The position numbers and the translations under genes were made by a program. 64,000 nucleotides of DNA from UBA877 sp034436335. Lineage in GTDB: Bacteria; Chloroflexota; Anaerolineae; Anaerolineales; Villigracilaceae. The notes under the pieces were generated by a model, which ran no database searches, was not told the origin of the DNA, and saw only the letters and a program-made list of their open reading frames with translations. Positions 29,270 through 37,196 of this stretch are shown piece by piece. Location: contig DAOTVO010000048.1 in assembly GCA_034436335.1 (NCBI GenBank), positions 27,538 through 91,537 of the forward strand. The letters run 5' to 3'. Each line of letters opens with the position of its first letter. Position 1 is the first letter of the stretch.

Positions 29270-30073
29270 ATGGCTAAATTACTTCTCGGTTTTGCTCTAG
29301 CAGCCGTCATCGCCTATGCCGCTTACCGCGCTCGCAGTTTGAGCAAATCGGGCGCGTGGGGCGCTCTGCTCACCGGTACGCTCATTTTTGGCGTGGGCGG
29401 CTGGCAGTGGGCGGTACTTTTACTGGGCTTTTTCATCTCTTCCAGCCTGTTGACGCGTCTCTTCGGTCGGCGCAAAGCGTCCTTGAACGAAAAGTTTGAA
29501 AAGGGCGGACAGCGCGACCTCGCCCAGGTGCTGGCCAACGGGGGCGTGGGCGCTCTCTTTGCGGCGCTTTCTCCCTTTTTCCCCGCCTCGCCCTGGACCT
29601 GGGTAGGGTTCGCGGCCTCGCTGGCGGCGGTCAACGCTGATACCTGGGCGACCGAACTGGGCGTTCTCAACCCGCATCTGCCGCGCCTCATCACCACGGG
29701 CAAACCGGTTGAGCGTGGCACATCGGGCGGAGTTTCCCTCTACGGCACGTTAGCCGCAACGGCGGGGGCAGGCTTTATTGCTTTGTTGGCCGTCCTTGTC
29801 ACCCCCTCCCTGTTTTCATTTTTCTCTCCCATCTTGCTCTTTGCTTTCCTCACGCTGGCCGGGCTGATCGGTGCGCTATTCGACTCGCTGCTGGGCGCCA
29901 CCGTGCAGGCCATCTACCGCTGTCCGCAGTGCAACAAAGAGACCGAGAAGCATCCCCTGCACACCTGCGGCGCGCAGACGGAGCAAATCCGCGGCTGGAA
30001 GTGGCTGAACAATGACCTGGTCAACCTGGGCTGCGCGTGGATGGGCGCAGTGGTGGGGATACTTCTCATTTAG
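29270..30073 (+). CDS. DUF92 family membrane protein
   Basis: A 267-residue integral membrane protein starting MAKLLLGFALAAVIAYAAYR. Signature blocks are FISSSLLTRLFGRRKASLNE followed by KFEKGGQRDLAQVLANGGVG, then AAVNADTWATELGVL and KPVERGTSGGVSLYGTLAAT. These are the conserved DUF92/TIGR00297 motifs. A plant relative, VTE6, phosphorylates phytyl phosphate, so a polyprenyl- or phytyl-phosphate kinase role is possible but not shown for bacteria. A four-cysteine set (RCPQCNKETEKHPLHTCG) lies in the last loop. Seven bases after the PH-domain gene, so cotranscribed. Confidence 0.88.
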   Translation: MAKLLLGFALAAVIAYAAYRARSLSKSGAWGALLTGTLIFGVGGWQWAVLLLGFFISSSLLTRLFGRRKASLNEKFEKGGQRDLAQVLANGGVGALFAALSPFFPASPWTWVGFAASLAAVNADTWATELGVLNPHLPRLITTGKPVERGTSGGVSLYGTLAATAGAGFIALLAVLVTPSLFSFFSPILLFAFLTLAGLIGALFDSLLGATVQAIYRCPQCNKETEKHPLHTCGAQTEQIRGWKWLNNDLVNLGCAWMGAVVGILLI

Positions 30074-30121
30074 AGAAAGATTTTTGGGTTCTACCATTTT
30101 GACGGGAAAAGCAAAAGCGCA

Positions 30122-30188
30122 GCCGCGGATGACGCGGATTCACGTGAAATTTTTTTGGTAATCCGCGAAAATCAGCGCAATCCGCGTC
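30122..30188. repeat. CGCGGAT-type dispersed repeat
   Basis: CCGCGGATGACGCGGATTCA on one side and AATCCGCGAAAATCAGCGCA plus ATCCGCG on the other make an imperfect palindrome with internally repeated CGCGGATT words. It lies between the convergent DUF92 and HerA genes and may also terminate both. A related CGCAGAT element is at 36858. Confidence 0.75.
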
Positions 30189-30195
30189 CAAAGAA

Positions 30196-31881
30196 TCAAT
30201 ACCCCAACTCCTTCATAATCTGCGCCTCGTCCTTCTTGCCGCCGACGCCGAGCAACTCGCGCCAGAAGTCCTCGCCGTAGCGCCGCGAGCGCACCGGCAG
30301 GGGCATCGGCACGCCCCAGCCGAGCAGCAGGACTTCTTCCTTCGGCTGCAGCCGCGCCAACATGCCGCGCAGCGACTCGCGTCCCGCCAGCCCCGAAAGG
30401 ACGGCGTGAATGTCGTCCTCGTCGCCCAGCCAGCCGGAGATGCGCGTCCCCAACTGCGACATGACCTCGTCGTAAATCTGCGAGGGACGCTGGTCCACGA
30501 TGAGCAAAGTGACGTAGTACTTGCGCATCTCGCGGGCGATGGCGGCGAAGGTCGTCTGGGCGGCCATCTCGCGGTTGAGCAGTTTGTGCGCCTCCTCCAG
30601 CACGATGACCAGTTGCCGCGGTTCGTCCTGACCGCTGGAGCGGAAGGCGTTGGTCTTGTTTTCCCACACCTGGCGGATTTTGCGCGTCAGCAGGTTGGAG
30701 ACGAAGAGATAGTCCAGGTCGCTCTCGAATTGGCCGAAGGATAGGATGATGTGCTTGCCCGCCTCCAGCGAACGGACGATTTCCCCGAGCGAGTCGGCGG
30801 CGGGCTGCTCGACGATGTACGGTTTGTCGAACAGGCGGCGCAGTTTGTCGTGCAGGCCCTCGGCGGCCATGACGTTGACGCCGTGCGCGTTGGCCCAGGC
30901 AGCGACGCTCTCCGGATGCGGGACGCGCTTGGTCTTGCCGCGCTCGTCCTCGATTTCGATCTCTTCGCGGTTCATGGCCTTGAATTTGGCAAACCAGCCG
31001 CGGCCCAGGCTGTGTTCGAGGGCATGCAGGACGGTCGGGGCGGTCTCGCGCAGGTTGAGTTCGCCGGTGAGCAGTTCGATGTCGGCGGGGGTGATCTCAG
31101 AGGCGGCGATTTCCAGGTTGAAGTCCGGCGTGTTGTTCCGAATCAGCGCCTTCGGCCCCAGCCCGACCACCCGCACGCGGCCGGCAAACTTGGTCTTCAG
31201 GCCGGTCACCTTTTCGCCCGTGTCGGAGGCGACGTCGTCGAAACCGTACTCGTTGTGCATGTCGAAGACGAGCACCGAAGCCTTGCCCTTGTGCATCAGG
31301 CCGGCCAGCAGCAGACGGGTCAGGAACGATTTGCCCGTGCCGGTCGCTCCGAAGACGCCCGCCGAACGCTGGACGAAGGTATCCAGGTCGACGCGCACGG
31401 GGTGGCCCTGCTCGCGGGTGTAGCCGATGACGAAGTCGCCGCGGTAGATTTCGTCAATGTCGCCGGCCGAGGCCAGCCGCACCGGGGCGTGATGCGGCGG
31501 CACGGTCTTGACCGGACGCGGGCGCGGCGGATGGTTGGCCTTTTCTTCCGCCCAGGCCTGATACGCCGGCGTCCCCGGCTCGGGGCCGCGTTCGAGCATC
31601 AGGGCGGGGAGGATTTCCAGGTTGGTGTAGAGCGTCTGGCCGTGCAGGGCGCGCGCCAGGGCGGGCGGGAGGCGCGTCTCCGATTGTTCGTCGGCGAAGC
31701 GCGGGTCGGTGGCGCCCAGTTGCAGGTCGGTGACGAGGCCGTAGAACAGCCACTCGCCGCTCTCGACCACGACGAAGGCGCCCTCCTGCACTTCCTGCGC
31801 GGGGAGGGTCAGCCGGGCGCGGAAGGATTCTTTCAGCCCGCCGCCGATGATGTAGCCAATGGGGTTAGGAGTATTTGTCAT
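30196..31881 (-). CDS. HerA-type hexameric ATPase with HAS-barrel
   Basis: A 561-residue ATPase. The N-terminal HAS barrel (PIGYIIGGGLKESFRARLTL, then FVVVESGEWLFYGLVTDLQL) precedes a FtsK/HerA-like motor. Walker A is VFGATGTGKSFLTRLLLAGL, followed by SVLVFDMHNEYGFD; the Walker B with catalytic Glu is LVIVLEEAHKLL, and the arginine-finger region is AQTTFAAIAREMRKYYVTLL. HerA pumps DNA and normally works with the nuclease NurA, which is not encoded nearby. An open frame runs 130 codons further upstream through a tandem repeat, but the conserved start is MTNTPNPIGY. Last gene of a cassette with a DNA methyltransferase and a HAS-barrel-like protein. Role in repair or defence undecided. Confidence 0.87.
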   Translation of the reverse strand: MTNTPNPIGYIIGGGLKESFRARLTLPAQEVQEGAFVVVESGEWLFYGLVTDLQLGATDPRFADEQSETRLPPALARALHGQTLYTNLEILPALMLERGPEPGTPAYQAWAEEKANHPPRPRPVKTVPPHHAPVRLASAGDIDEIYRGDFVIGYTREQGHPVRVDLDTFVQRSAGVFGATGTGKSFLTRLLLAGLMHKGKASVLVFDMHNEYGFDDVASDTGEKVTGLKTKFAGRVRVVGLGPKALIRNNTPDFNLEIAASEITPADIELLTGELNLRETAPTVLHALEHSLGRGWFAKFKAMNREEIEIEDERGKTKRVPHPESVAAWANAHGVNVMAAEGLHDKLRRLFDKPYIVEQPAADSLGEIVRSLEAGKHIILSFGQFESDLDYLFVSNLLTRKIRQVWENKTNAFRSSGQDEPRQLVIVLEEAHKLLNREMAAQTTFAAIAREMRKYYVTLLIVDQRPSQIYDEVMSQLGTRISGWLGDEDDIHAVLSGLAGRESLRGMLARLQPKEEVLLLGWGVPMPLPVRSRRYGEDFWRELLGVGGKKDEAQIMKELGY

Positions 31882-31903
31882 ATTTTTCACCATGAGTTTT
31901 TTT

Positions 31904-32167
31904 AACACAAAGGGCACGAAGGGTGGCACGAAGGGCACGAAGAAGTCTGTGCGTGTGAAAACACAAAGGGCACGAAGGGTGGCACGAAGGGCACGACGAA
32001 GTCTGTGCGTGTGAAAACACAAAGGGCACGAAGGGTGGCACGAAGGGTACGAAGAAGTCTGTGCGTGTGAAAACACAAAGGGCACGAAGGACACGATCAA
32101 GTTTTTGTTTTTATGGAACACAAAGTTAGTTGTGGCCTTTGTGTTTCCTTTGTGTCCGTTGTGTTTG
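31904..32167. repeat. 56-bp tandem repeat of the ACACAAAGGGCACGAAGG family
   Basis: Three full 56-bp units beginning at 31904, 31960 and 32016, and a partial fourth at 32072. Each starts AACACAAAGGGCACGAAGGG and ends GTCTGTGCGTGTGAA. An inverted arm (CCTTTGTGTTTCCTTTGTGT, then CCGTTGTGTTT) closes it at 32167. It separates the methyltransferase stop from the HerA start, and HerA's ATG comes directly after it. A single-copy relative is at 35236. Confidence 0.95.
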
Positions 32168-33064
32168 TCATAGCGGCGCCTCGGCTGGTTGGTAGTCGGC
32201 GATTCTTCTCTCTGCCAATTGTACATACTTTTCATCCACTTCATACCCCACGTACCGCCGGCCGCTCTGGCGCGCCGCAATCGCCGTCTGCCCGCTGCCC
32301 ATGAACGGGTCGAGGACGACCTCGCCGGCGAAGGTGTAGAGTTGAATCAGCCGCCGCGGCAACTCGACCGGGAACGGGGCCGGATGCCCAACCTTGCGCG
32401 CCGGCTCAGCGGGGAACGTCCAGATGGATTTGTTGTACTCGAGGAACTCCTCGCGGCTGATGGTGCTGGCGCGCTTGGCCGGGTTTTCTCGCTTGAAGGT
32501 CTGCTTCGAGAAGACGAGGATGTACTCGTGGACATCGCGCAGGGTCGGGTTGGCGGGCGATTTCCACGATCCCCAGGCGGTGGACGGCGAGGCGCTGGCA
32601 GCCTTGTTCCAGATGATTTCGCCGCGCATCAGAAAGCCCAAGTTCAGTAAATCAGGGATTAGGAATGAGTGCAGGGGGAGATAGGGCTTGCGCCCCAGGT
32701 TGGCAATGTTGATGCAGGCGCGTCCGCCCGGCACGAGCACACGATACGTCTCTTTCCAGACGCGCTCGAGGAAGGCTAGGTACTCCTCCAGCGAGAGGTC
32801 GGCGTCGTAGTCCTTGCCCACGTTGTAGGGCGGCGAGGTGACCATGAGATGGACGGAACAGTCCGGGAGTTCAGTCATCGCCTCGGCGGAGTGACAGAAG
32901 ATGCGGTCGAGGCAGTCGGGCGGGAGGGGAGTCTCGACGTAGGCGACTTCCTGCTCTTGGGGCTGGTCGGCGTAGAGGCGGCTGTTGTAGAACGGCGTCG
33001 AGTCGTGGCTGACCCGGCCGGGAGAGCCGAAGGAAGAGGTGCGGGTGGGTTTGCGTTTGGTCAT
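32168..33064 (-). CDS. Site-specific DNA methyltransferase (TSPPY, beta type)
   Basis: A 298-residue amino-methyltransferase. The catalytic motif TSPPYNVGKDYDADLSLEEY is near the N-terminus and the AdoMet motif VVLDPFMGSGQTAIAARQSG near the C-terminus, giving the beta-class order. TSPPY is commonest in N4-cytosine enzymes but also occurs in N6-adenine ones, so the modified base is open. The target-recognition stretch lies between (GKSW-like WNKAASASPSTAWGSWKSP). No cognate endonuclease is next to it; the neighbours are a HAS-barrel-like protein and HerA. Its stop codon sits at the edge of the tandem repeat. The first 30 residues are low-complexity and may be leader sequence. Confidence 0.92.
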   Translation of the reverse strand: MTKRKPTRTSSFGSPGRVSHDSTPFYNSRLYADQPQEQEVAYVETPLPPDCLDRIFCHSAEAMTELPDCSVHLMVTSPPYNVGKDYDADLSLEEYLAFLERVWKETYRVLVPGGRACINIANLGRKPYLPLHSFLIPDLLNLGFLMRGEIIWNKAASASPSTAWGSWKSPANPTLRDVHEYILVFSKQTFKRENPAKRASTISREEFLEYNKSIWTFPAEPARKVGHPAPFPVELPRRLIQLYTFAGEVVLDPFMGSGQTAIAARQSGRRYVGYEVDEKYVQLAERRIADYQPAEAPL

Positions 33065-33078
33065 GGATTTTTAAAAAC

Positions 33079-33672
33079 CTAAACCACCTCCCCCAGCGCG
33101 CCCAGCACGGCCATCAGCGTCGGGTAATCGTCGCGCAGCAAGGTGATGAGTTCGCGCGTCGCTGCCTCGACCCAGCCCGCCTCCTGCGTCTTCTGCTTCA
33201 CCTCCAGCAGATGCGCCGCCAGCACCTCGCCGACCGGCAGGTCTTTGGCCTGCAGGACATGCCGGAAGTAGCCAAAACGCCCGGCGGTGACAAAGCGCCT
33301 CAGTTCCGCCGCCGAGCAGAGATAGATGACATCCAGGCTGAGCGGCGGACGCGGCGGCAGGAGGTGATAGATTTTCCCGCCCTGTTCGTAGCCGACCGCC
33401 AGCACGCTCATCTCGACCGGCACAATACGCCGCTCGCGGTTGTCGCGCATCACCTCCGCGCTGATGTCTCCGGCGGTGACCAGTTGCCGCACCAGGCCAT
33501 CGTCCTCGATGTGGATGTCAATGATGAGTCCATAGACGGCGTAGCCGTCCTCGAGCGGGGCGCGGACGAGCGCCCCCAGCGCCGGGGCTTCCAGTTGCGC
33601 CACCGAGCAGCCGGCCACGAAGCCGGTCGTGCCGGAGCGCAGAAGATGACCGATTTGAATGGCTTTCTCCAT
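33079..33672 (-). CDS. Small HAS-barrel-like protein of the HerA cassette
   Basis: A 197-residue soluble protein. Its N-terminus (IGHLLRSGTTGFVAGCSVAQ, then GALVRAPLEDGYAVYGLIID) has the same beta pattern as the HAS barrel of the HerA-type ATPase downstream: glycine turn, 'G..V.......YGLI.DI'. The C-terminal half is helical (EVLAAHLLEVKQKTQEAGWV, EAATRELITLLRDDYPTLMA). I know no named family. It precedes the methyltransferase by 14 bases and follows glpK by 28, all on one strand. It may be an adaptor for the HerA ring. This is inferred from likeness and position only. Confidence 0.6.
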   Translation of the reverse strand: MEKAIQIGHLLRSGTTGFVAGCSVAQLEAPALGALVRAPLEDGYAVYGLIIDIHIEDDGLVRQLVTAGDISAEVMRDNRERRIVPVEMSVLAVGYEQGGKIYHLLPPRPPLSLDVIYLCSAAELRRFVTAGRFGYFRHVLQAKDLPVGEVLAAHLLEVKQKTQEAGWVEAATRELITLLRDDYPTLMAVLGALGEVV

Positions 33673-33700
33673 TTCTCCTCTTGTATTTTCTGCTGAAGTT

Positions 33701-35221
33701 TTACTCTACCCAACTAAAGGTGCGCGTCACAGCCTTTTTCCAGCCGGCGTAGAGACGTTCGCGCCTCCCTGCGTCCATCTGCGGCGTCCATTCTTTGTCC
33801 TTTCCCCAATTGGCGCGCAGTTCGTCGTAGTCCTTCCAGAAGCCGACCGCCAGCCCGGCGGCGTAGGCCGCGCCCAGGGCGGTCGTCTCGGCCACCTTCG
33901 GGCGGATGACCGGCACGCCAAGAAGATCGGCCTGGAATTGCATCAACAGTTCGTTGAAGACCATCCCGCCGTCCACTTTAAGGGCAGTCAGTTTCACGCC
34001 GGAGTCTTTTTCCATCGCGTCCAGCACTTCGCGCGTCTGGTAGGCGGTGGCCTCCAGGGCGGCGCGGGCGAGGTGCCCCTTGGTGACGTAGCGCGTCAGC
34101 CCGACGATGACGCCGCGCGCGTCGGAGCGCCAGTAGGGAGCAAACAGGCCGCTGAAGGCCGGGACGAAGTAAATGCCGCCGTTGTCCTCCACCGTGCGCG
34201 CCAGGTCTTCGACCTCGGCGGATTTGGCGATGAGGCCGAGGTTGTCGCGCAGCCACTGGACGAGCGCGCCGGTGATGGCAATCGAGCCTTCCAGCGCGTA
34301 GACCGGCTTCTCGCTGCCGATTTTGTAGCCGAGCGTGGTCAGCAGGCCGGAAGTCGAGGGGACGGGCGTCGCGCCGGTGTTGAGCAGCATGAAGCAGCCC
34401 GTGCCGTAGGTGTTCTTGGCTTCTCCGGGGCTGAAGCAGGTCTGGCCAAAGAGCGCCGCTTGCTGGTCGCCCAGGTCGCCGGCAACGGGGACTCCGCCCA
34501 GGGCGCCCTGCGCCGTGCCGTAGATTTCCGCAGACGAGCGGATTTCGGGCAGCATGGCGCGCGGGATGCCGAGCAGGCGCAGGATGTCCTCGTCCCAGTC
34601 GAGGCTGTGCAGGTTCATCAGCAGCGTGCGGCTGGCGTTGGTGACGTCGGTGACGTGCGCGCCGGTCAGGTTCCAGATGAGCCAGGTATCCATGTTGCCG
34701 AAGAGCAACTCGCCCGCCTCGGCCCTGGCCCGCGCCCCGGGGACGTTATCGAGAATCCACTTGATTTTCGGACCGGAGAAATAAGTCGCCAGCGGCAGGC
34801 CGGTTTGGGCGCGGAAGCGGTCTTGCCCGCCGCCTTGCGCTAGGTCGTTGCAGATGCCGTCGGTGCGGGTATCCTGCCAGACGATGGCGTTGTACACCGG
34901 CTTGCCGGTCGCCCGCTCCCAGACGACGGTCGTCTCGCGCTGGTTGGTGATGCCGATGCTGACGATGGACGGTGGACGGTGGACGGTGGAGGAGGAACGG
35001 TCTTCGGTCAACGGTCCATGCTCTACCGAAGCCAGCGCCTGCGATATGACTTCCTGGGTGTTGCGCCAGATTTCCAGCGGGTCGTGTTCGACCCAGCCGG
35101 GGCGGGGATAAATTTGGCGGTGTTCCTTCTGGGCGACGGCGATCACATTCCCGCCGTGGTCGAAGAGGATGCAGCGGGTGCTGGTGGTGCCTTGGTCAAT
35201 GGCGGCGATATACTCTGGCAT
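33701..35221 (-). CDS. glpK: Glycerol kinase
   Basis: Phosphorylates glycerol to glycerol-3-phosphate in the cytoplasm. The FGGY-kinase features are all present: IAAIDQGTTSTRCILFDHGG at the N-terminus, GITNQRETTVVWERATGKPV, YNAIVWQDTRTDGIC, NTYGTGCFMLLNTG and the C-terminal LKVDGGMVFNELLMQFQADL (FGGY signature 2). Between residues about 66 and 86, where the family has a short loop before IGITNQRET, there is an extra peptide (EHGPLTEDRSSSTVHRPPSI). It is encoded by a GGACGGT repeat. The rest is normal at 506 residues, so the enzyme is probably active with a loop insertion. No glpF or glpD is nearby. Confidence 0.95.
   Translation of the reverse strand: MPEYIAAIDQGTTSTRCILFDHGGNVIAVAQKEHRQIYPRPGWVEHDPLEIWRNTQEVISQALASVEHGPLTEDRSSSTVHRPPSIVSIGITNQRETTVVWERATGKPVYNAIVWQDTRTDGICNDLAQGGGQDRFRAQTGLPLATYFSGPKIKWILDNVPGARARAEAGELLFGNMDTWLIWNLTGAHVTDVTNASRTLLMNLHSLDWDEDILRLLGIPRAMLPEIRSSAEIYGTAQGALGGVPVAGDLGDQQAALFGQTCFSPGEAKNTYGTGCFMLLNTGATPVPSTSGLLTTLGYKIGSEKPVYALEGSIAITGALVQWLRDNLGLIAKSAEVEDLARTVEDNGGIYFVPAFSGLFAPYWRSDARGVIVGLTRYVTKGHLARAALEATAYQTREVLDAMEKDSGVKLTALKVDGGMVFNELLMQFQADLLGVPVIRPKVAETTALGAAYAAGLAVGFWKDYDELRANWGKDKEWTPQMDAGRRERLYAGWKKAVTRTFSWVE
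34963..35022. repeat. GGACGGTGGACGGTGG repeat inside glpK
   Basis: ATGGACGGTGGACGGTGGAC then GGTGGAGGAGGAACGGTCTT and ATGCTC-side partner ACGGTCCAT. A 7-bp word GGACGGT is tandemly repeated three times with an inverted trace (GGTCCAT). Translated in frame as part of GlpK. Confidence 0.85.
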
Positions 35222-35235
35222 AGGGTCTCCTTTTC

Positions 35236-35308
35236 AACACAAAGGTCTCGAAGATAGCACAAAGGGCACACAAAGAATCTTTGTGTATCCTTGTGTCCAT
35301 TGTGTTTA
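35236..35308. repeat. ACACAAAG palindromic element between glpK and fmt
   Basis: CAACACAAAGGTCTCGAAGA and its inverted form TGTGTATCCTTGTGTCCATT, GTGTTTA, with CACAAAG repeated inside. Same family as the tandem array at 31904. It fills the gap between the fmt stop and the glpK start. Confidence 0.88.
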
Positions 35309-36223
35309 CATCCAGTCTCTTGCTCCGGCCAGGAAAGCCTTGCCGGACATGGGACGTTTGCCCGCCGGTTGGACTTCTTCGAGGACGAGAATCCCCTCCC
35401 CGCAGCCGAGGGCGGGGCGTCCCTCGACCGTCAGCCTGCGTCCTGCGCCCGGGCTTGGTTCTTGCTCGAGGCGGGCGCGCAGCACCTTGAGCGGCGCGCC
35501 GTTCCACTCGAAGTACGCCCCCGGCCAGGGGTTCATCGCCCGCACGCGCCGTTCCAGCGCCGCGGCGGGCTGACCGAAATCGAGCAGCCCGTCTTCTTTC
35601 TTCAGCATCGGCGCGTAGGTGACGCCTTCCTCCGGCTGGGGCTGCGGGACGAGTTCGCCGCTCAGGTAGGGCGGCAGGGTTTCGAGCAAGAGGTCGGCGC
35701 CGAGGCGGGCGAGTTTCTCGAAGAGCGAGCCGCCGGTCTCGTCGGGCGCAATCGGCAGGGCGCGCCGGGCAAGGATCGGGCCGGTGTCCACCCCGGGGTC
35801 CATCTTCATGATGGTGACGCCGGTCTCGCGGTCGCCGTGCAAAATGGCGGCCTGGATGGGCGCCGCGCCGCGCCAACGCGGCAGGAGCGAGGCGTGGACG
35901 TTGAGGCAGCCGAAGGGCGGCAGGTCGAGCACCTCGGGGCGCAGAATCTGGCCGAAGGCGGCGACGACGATCAGGTCGGGCGCCCAGGCGCGCAGTTGGT
36001 CCATCGCCTCGGGCTGACGGAGTTTTTCGGGCTGGATGACGGGCAGGCCGAGGCGCAGGGCGGCCTGTTTGACGGCGGGCGGTTTCAGGGTCCCGCCGCG
36101 CCCGGCCGGACGGTCGGGCTGGGTCACCACGCCGACGATGGGGTAACGCGCCGCCAGCGCTTCCAGGCTGGGGACGGCGAAGTCCGGCGATCCCATAAAG
36201 ACGAGGCGGGGGAGATAAGTCAT
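35306..36223 (-). CDS. fmt: Methionyl-tRNA formyltransferase
   Basis: Formylates initiator Met-tRNA from 10-formyl-tetrahydrofolate. The Rossmann start is LVFMGSPDFAVPSLEALAAR. The catalytic core is NVHASLLPRWRGAAPIQAAI with the essential Asn and His, then TGVTIMKMDPGVDTG with the catalytic Asp. A C-terminal beta-barrel tRNA-binding domain follows (PWPGAYFEWNGAPLKVLRAR). At 305 residues it is complete. The frame ends within the edge of the ACACAAAG repeat. It is usually next to def (deformylase), which is not present here. First gene of a minus-strand run with glpK. Confidence 0.95.
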   Translation of the reverse strand: MTYLPRLVFMGSPDFAVPSLEALAARYPIVGVVTQPDRPAGRGGTLKPPAVKQAALRLGLPVIQPEKLRQPEAMDQLRAWAPDLIVVAAFGQILRPEVLDLPPFGCLNVHASLLPRWRGAAPIQAAILHGDRETGVTIMKMDPGVDTGPILARRALPIAPDETGGSLFEKLARLGADLLLETLPPYLSGELVPQPQPEEGVTYAPMLKKEDGLLDFGQPAAALERRVRAMNPWPGAYFEWNGAPLKVLRARLEQEPSPGAGRRLTVEGRPALGCGEGILVLEEVQPAGKRPMSGKAFLAGARDWM

Positions 36224-36371
36224 GGTCTGATTTTACTTCGATTTTCCCGAAAGATTAACGCGCTGTCTGCCAGGGAGTAGTACTTAAGCGGCGTTCAATT
36301 TGATTGCTTTTTGTCCATTTTGGGTATACAATAAAAGGGATCACCAAAAAAAAATCCCTAAGGAGGAACAG

Positions 36372-36704
36372 ATGACCGACCAGCCGTTTGCCCCTGAAAT
36401 CACTCAAGATGACAAGTTGTGGGCTTTGCTCTCCTATATTTTTGCTCCGCTCATCTCGATCATCGTGCTGTTGATTGATGAAAAGAAGAATCGCCCATTC
36501 CTGAAATTCCACGCGGTGCAGTCGCTTGTCCTTGGCATCCTTGCTACGGTATTGTACGCGGCGCTTGGCTGGATCATCGTTGGCCTTTGCCTCGGACTTG
36601 CTGTCCAAATCTACATGATTGTTATTGGCATCAAGGCCTACGGCGGCGAGACAATGACCGTGCCGATCGTGACCGACATGATTAAGAAAAATAATTGGGC
36701 TTGA
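36372..36704 (+). CDS. DUF4870 membrane protein
   Basis: A 110-residue protein with the DUF4870/Tic20-like pattern. Segment LWALLSYIFAPLISIIVLLI is followed by DEKKNRPFLKFHAVQSLVLG, where the KFHAxQS motif is typical. Helices ILATVLYAALGWIIVGLCLG and AVQIYMIVIGIKAYGG complete it. The start MTDQPFAPEITQDDK has an excellent AAGGAGGAACAG ribosome binding site; a longer upstream frame is unlikely. It probably has three or four membrane helices. Role unknown. A strong terminator follows. Confidence 0.9.
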   Translation: MTDQPFAPEITQDDKLWALLSYIFAPLISIIVLLIDEKKNRPFLKFHAVQSLVLGILATVLYAALGWIIVGLCLGLAVQIYMIVIGIKAYGGETMTVPIVTDMIKKNNWA

Positions 36705-36722
36705 AATAGGCAAGGAAACAAA

Positions 36723-36752
36723 AAACCCGCTTTCGGCGGGTTTCTTTGTTTT
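36723..36752 (+). terminator. Rho-independent terminator of the DUF4870 gene
   Basis: AACCCGC-TTTC-GGCGGGTT hairpin followed by TCTTTGTTTT. It lies 18 bases after the stop codon. Confidence 0.9.
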
Positions 36753-36857
36753 AACGATGCAACGTTTCATGCAGTGAATGGCTGTATTGTGAAGCGATTC
36801 GTAACTGCCTACACAATGAGGCCGGGATTGTTAATCGCTGCAAAAGACGCTAACTTT

Positions 36858-36942
36858 ATCCGCAGATGTCGCAGATGATGCAGATTGGGAAAAATCGGCG
36901 ACATCGTACCCACAGGGTAAATCGGCGCAATCTGCGGATGAT
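36858..36942. repeat. CGCAGAT-type dispersed repeat
   Basis: ATCCGCAGATGTCGCAGATG, ATGCAGATT and the opposite arm AAATCGGCGCAATCTGCGGA form an imperfect palindrome built on CGCAGAT words. It occupies part of the 490-bp gap before hisS; the stretch 36753-36857 before it holds nothing I recognise. Confidence 0.75.
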
Positions 36943-36993
36943 TTCCGAGACCAGGGTAGGCAGTTGCAGTGATTCAAATTTCCAAAAATAACG

Positions 36994-37121
36994 AGATTCT
37001 GTTGCTCTGTTGCAAGGATGTCACTGCGAGTGCAGCGAAGCAGTCTCCTGGCCTGGGAGGAGATTGCCTCGCCGCTTGCAGCGACTCGCAATGACAGGGT
37101 TCGCAACAGAGCCAGATTCTG
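36994..37121. repeat. TCACTGCGAGTGCAGCGAAGCA-type dispersed palindrome
   Basis: Outer arms GATTCTGTTGCTCTGTTGC / GCAACAGAGCCAGATTC enclose TCACTGCGAGTGCAGCGAAG and its inverse CGACTCGCAATGAC. This 'cattgcgag...aagcaatc' element is among the most widespread non-coding repeats in bacterial genomes, often misread as small proteins. It lies immediately upstream of the hisS promoter. Confidence 0.82.
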
Positions 37122-37123
37122 TC

Positions 37124-37151
37124 CTTGTGCCTCTCGAAAATGTGCTAAAAT
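37124..37151 (+). promoter_or_regulatory. Probable hisS promoter
   Basis: CTTGTG and TAAAAT separated by 16 bases, with the -10 box about 45 bases before the hisS ATG. Moderate matches to sigma-70 consensus; no other candidate is seen after the repeat. Confidence 0.4.
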
Positions 37152-37196
37152 GCCCCCAGCCTCTAAGCGGCAAATTCTTTCAGCCTGGTATTTTTC

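Noticed and set aside
31904..32167. Possible CRISPR or coding extension of HerA
   Set aside because: Units abut without unique spacers, the 56-bp period breaks the frame pattern, and HerA homologues start at the IGYI segment.
30196..33672. NurA nuclease beside HerA
   Set aside because: The 197-residue neighbour lacks the RNase-H-like acidic motifs expected of NurA and looks like a HAS barrel instead.
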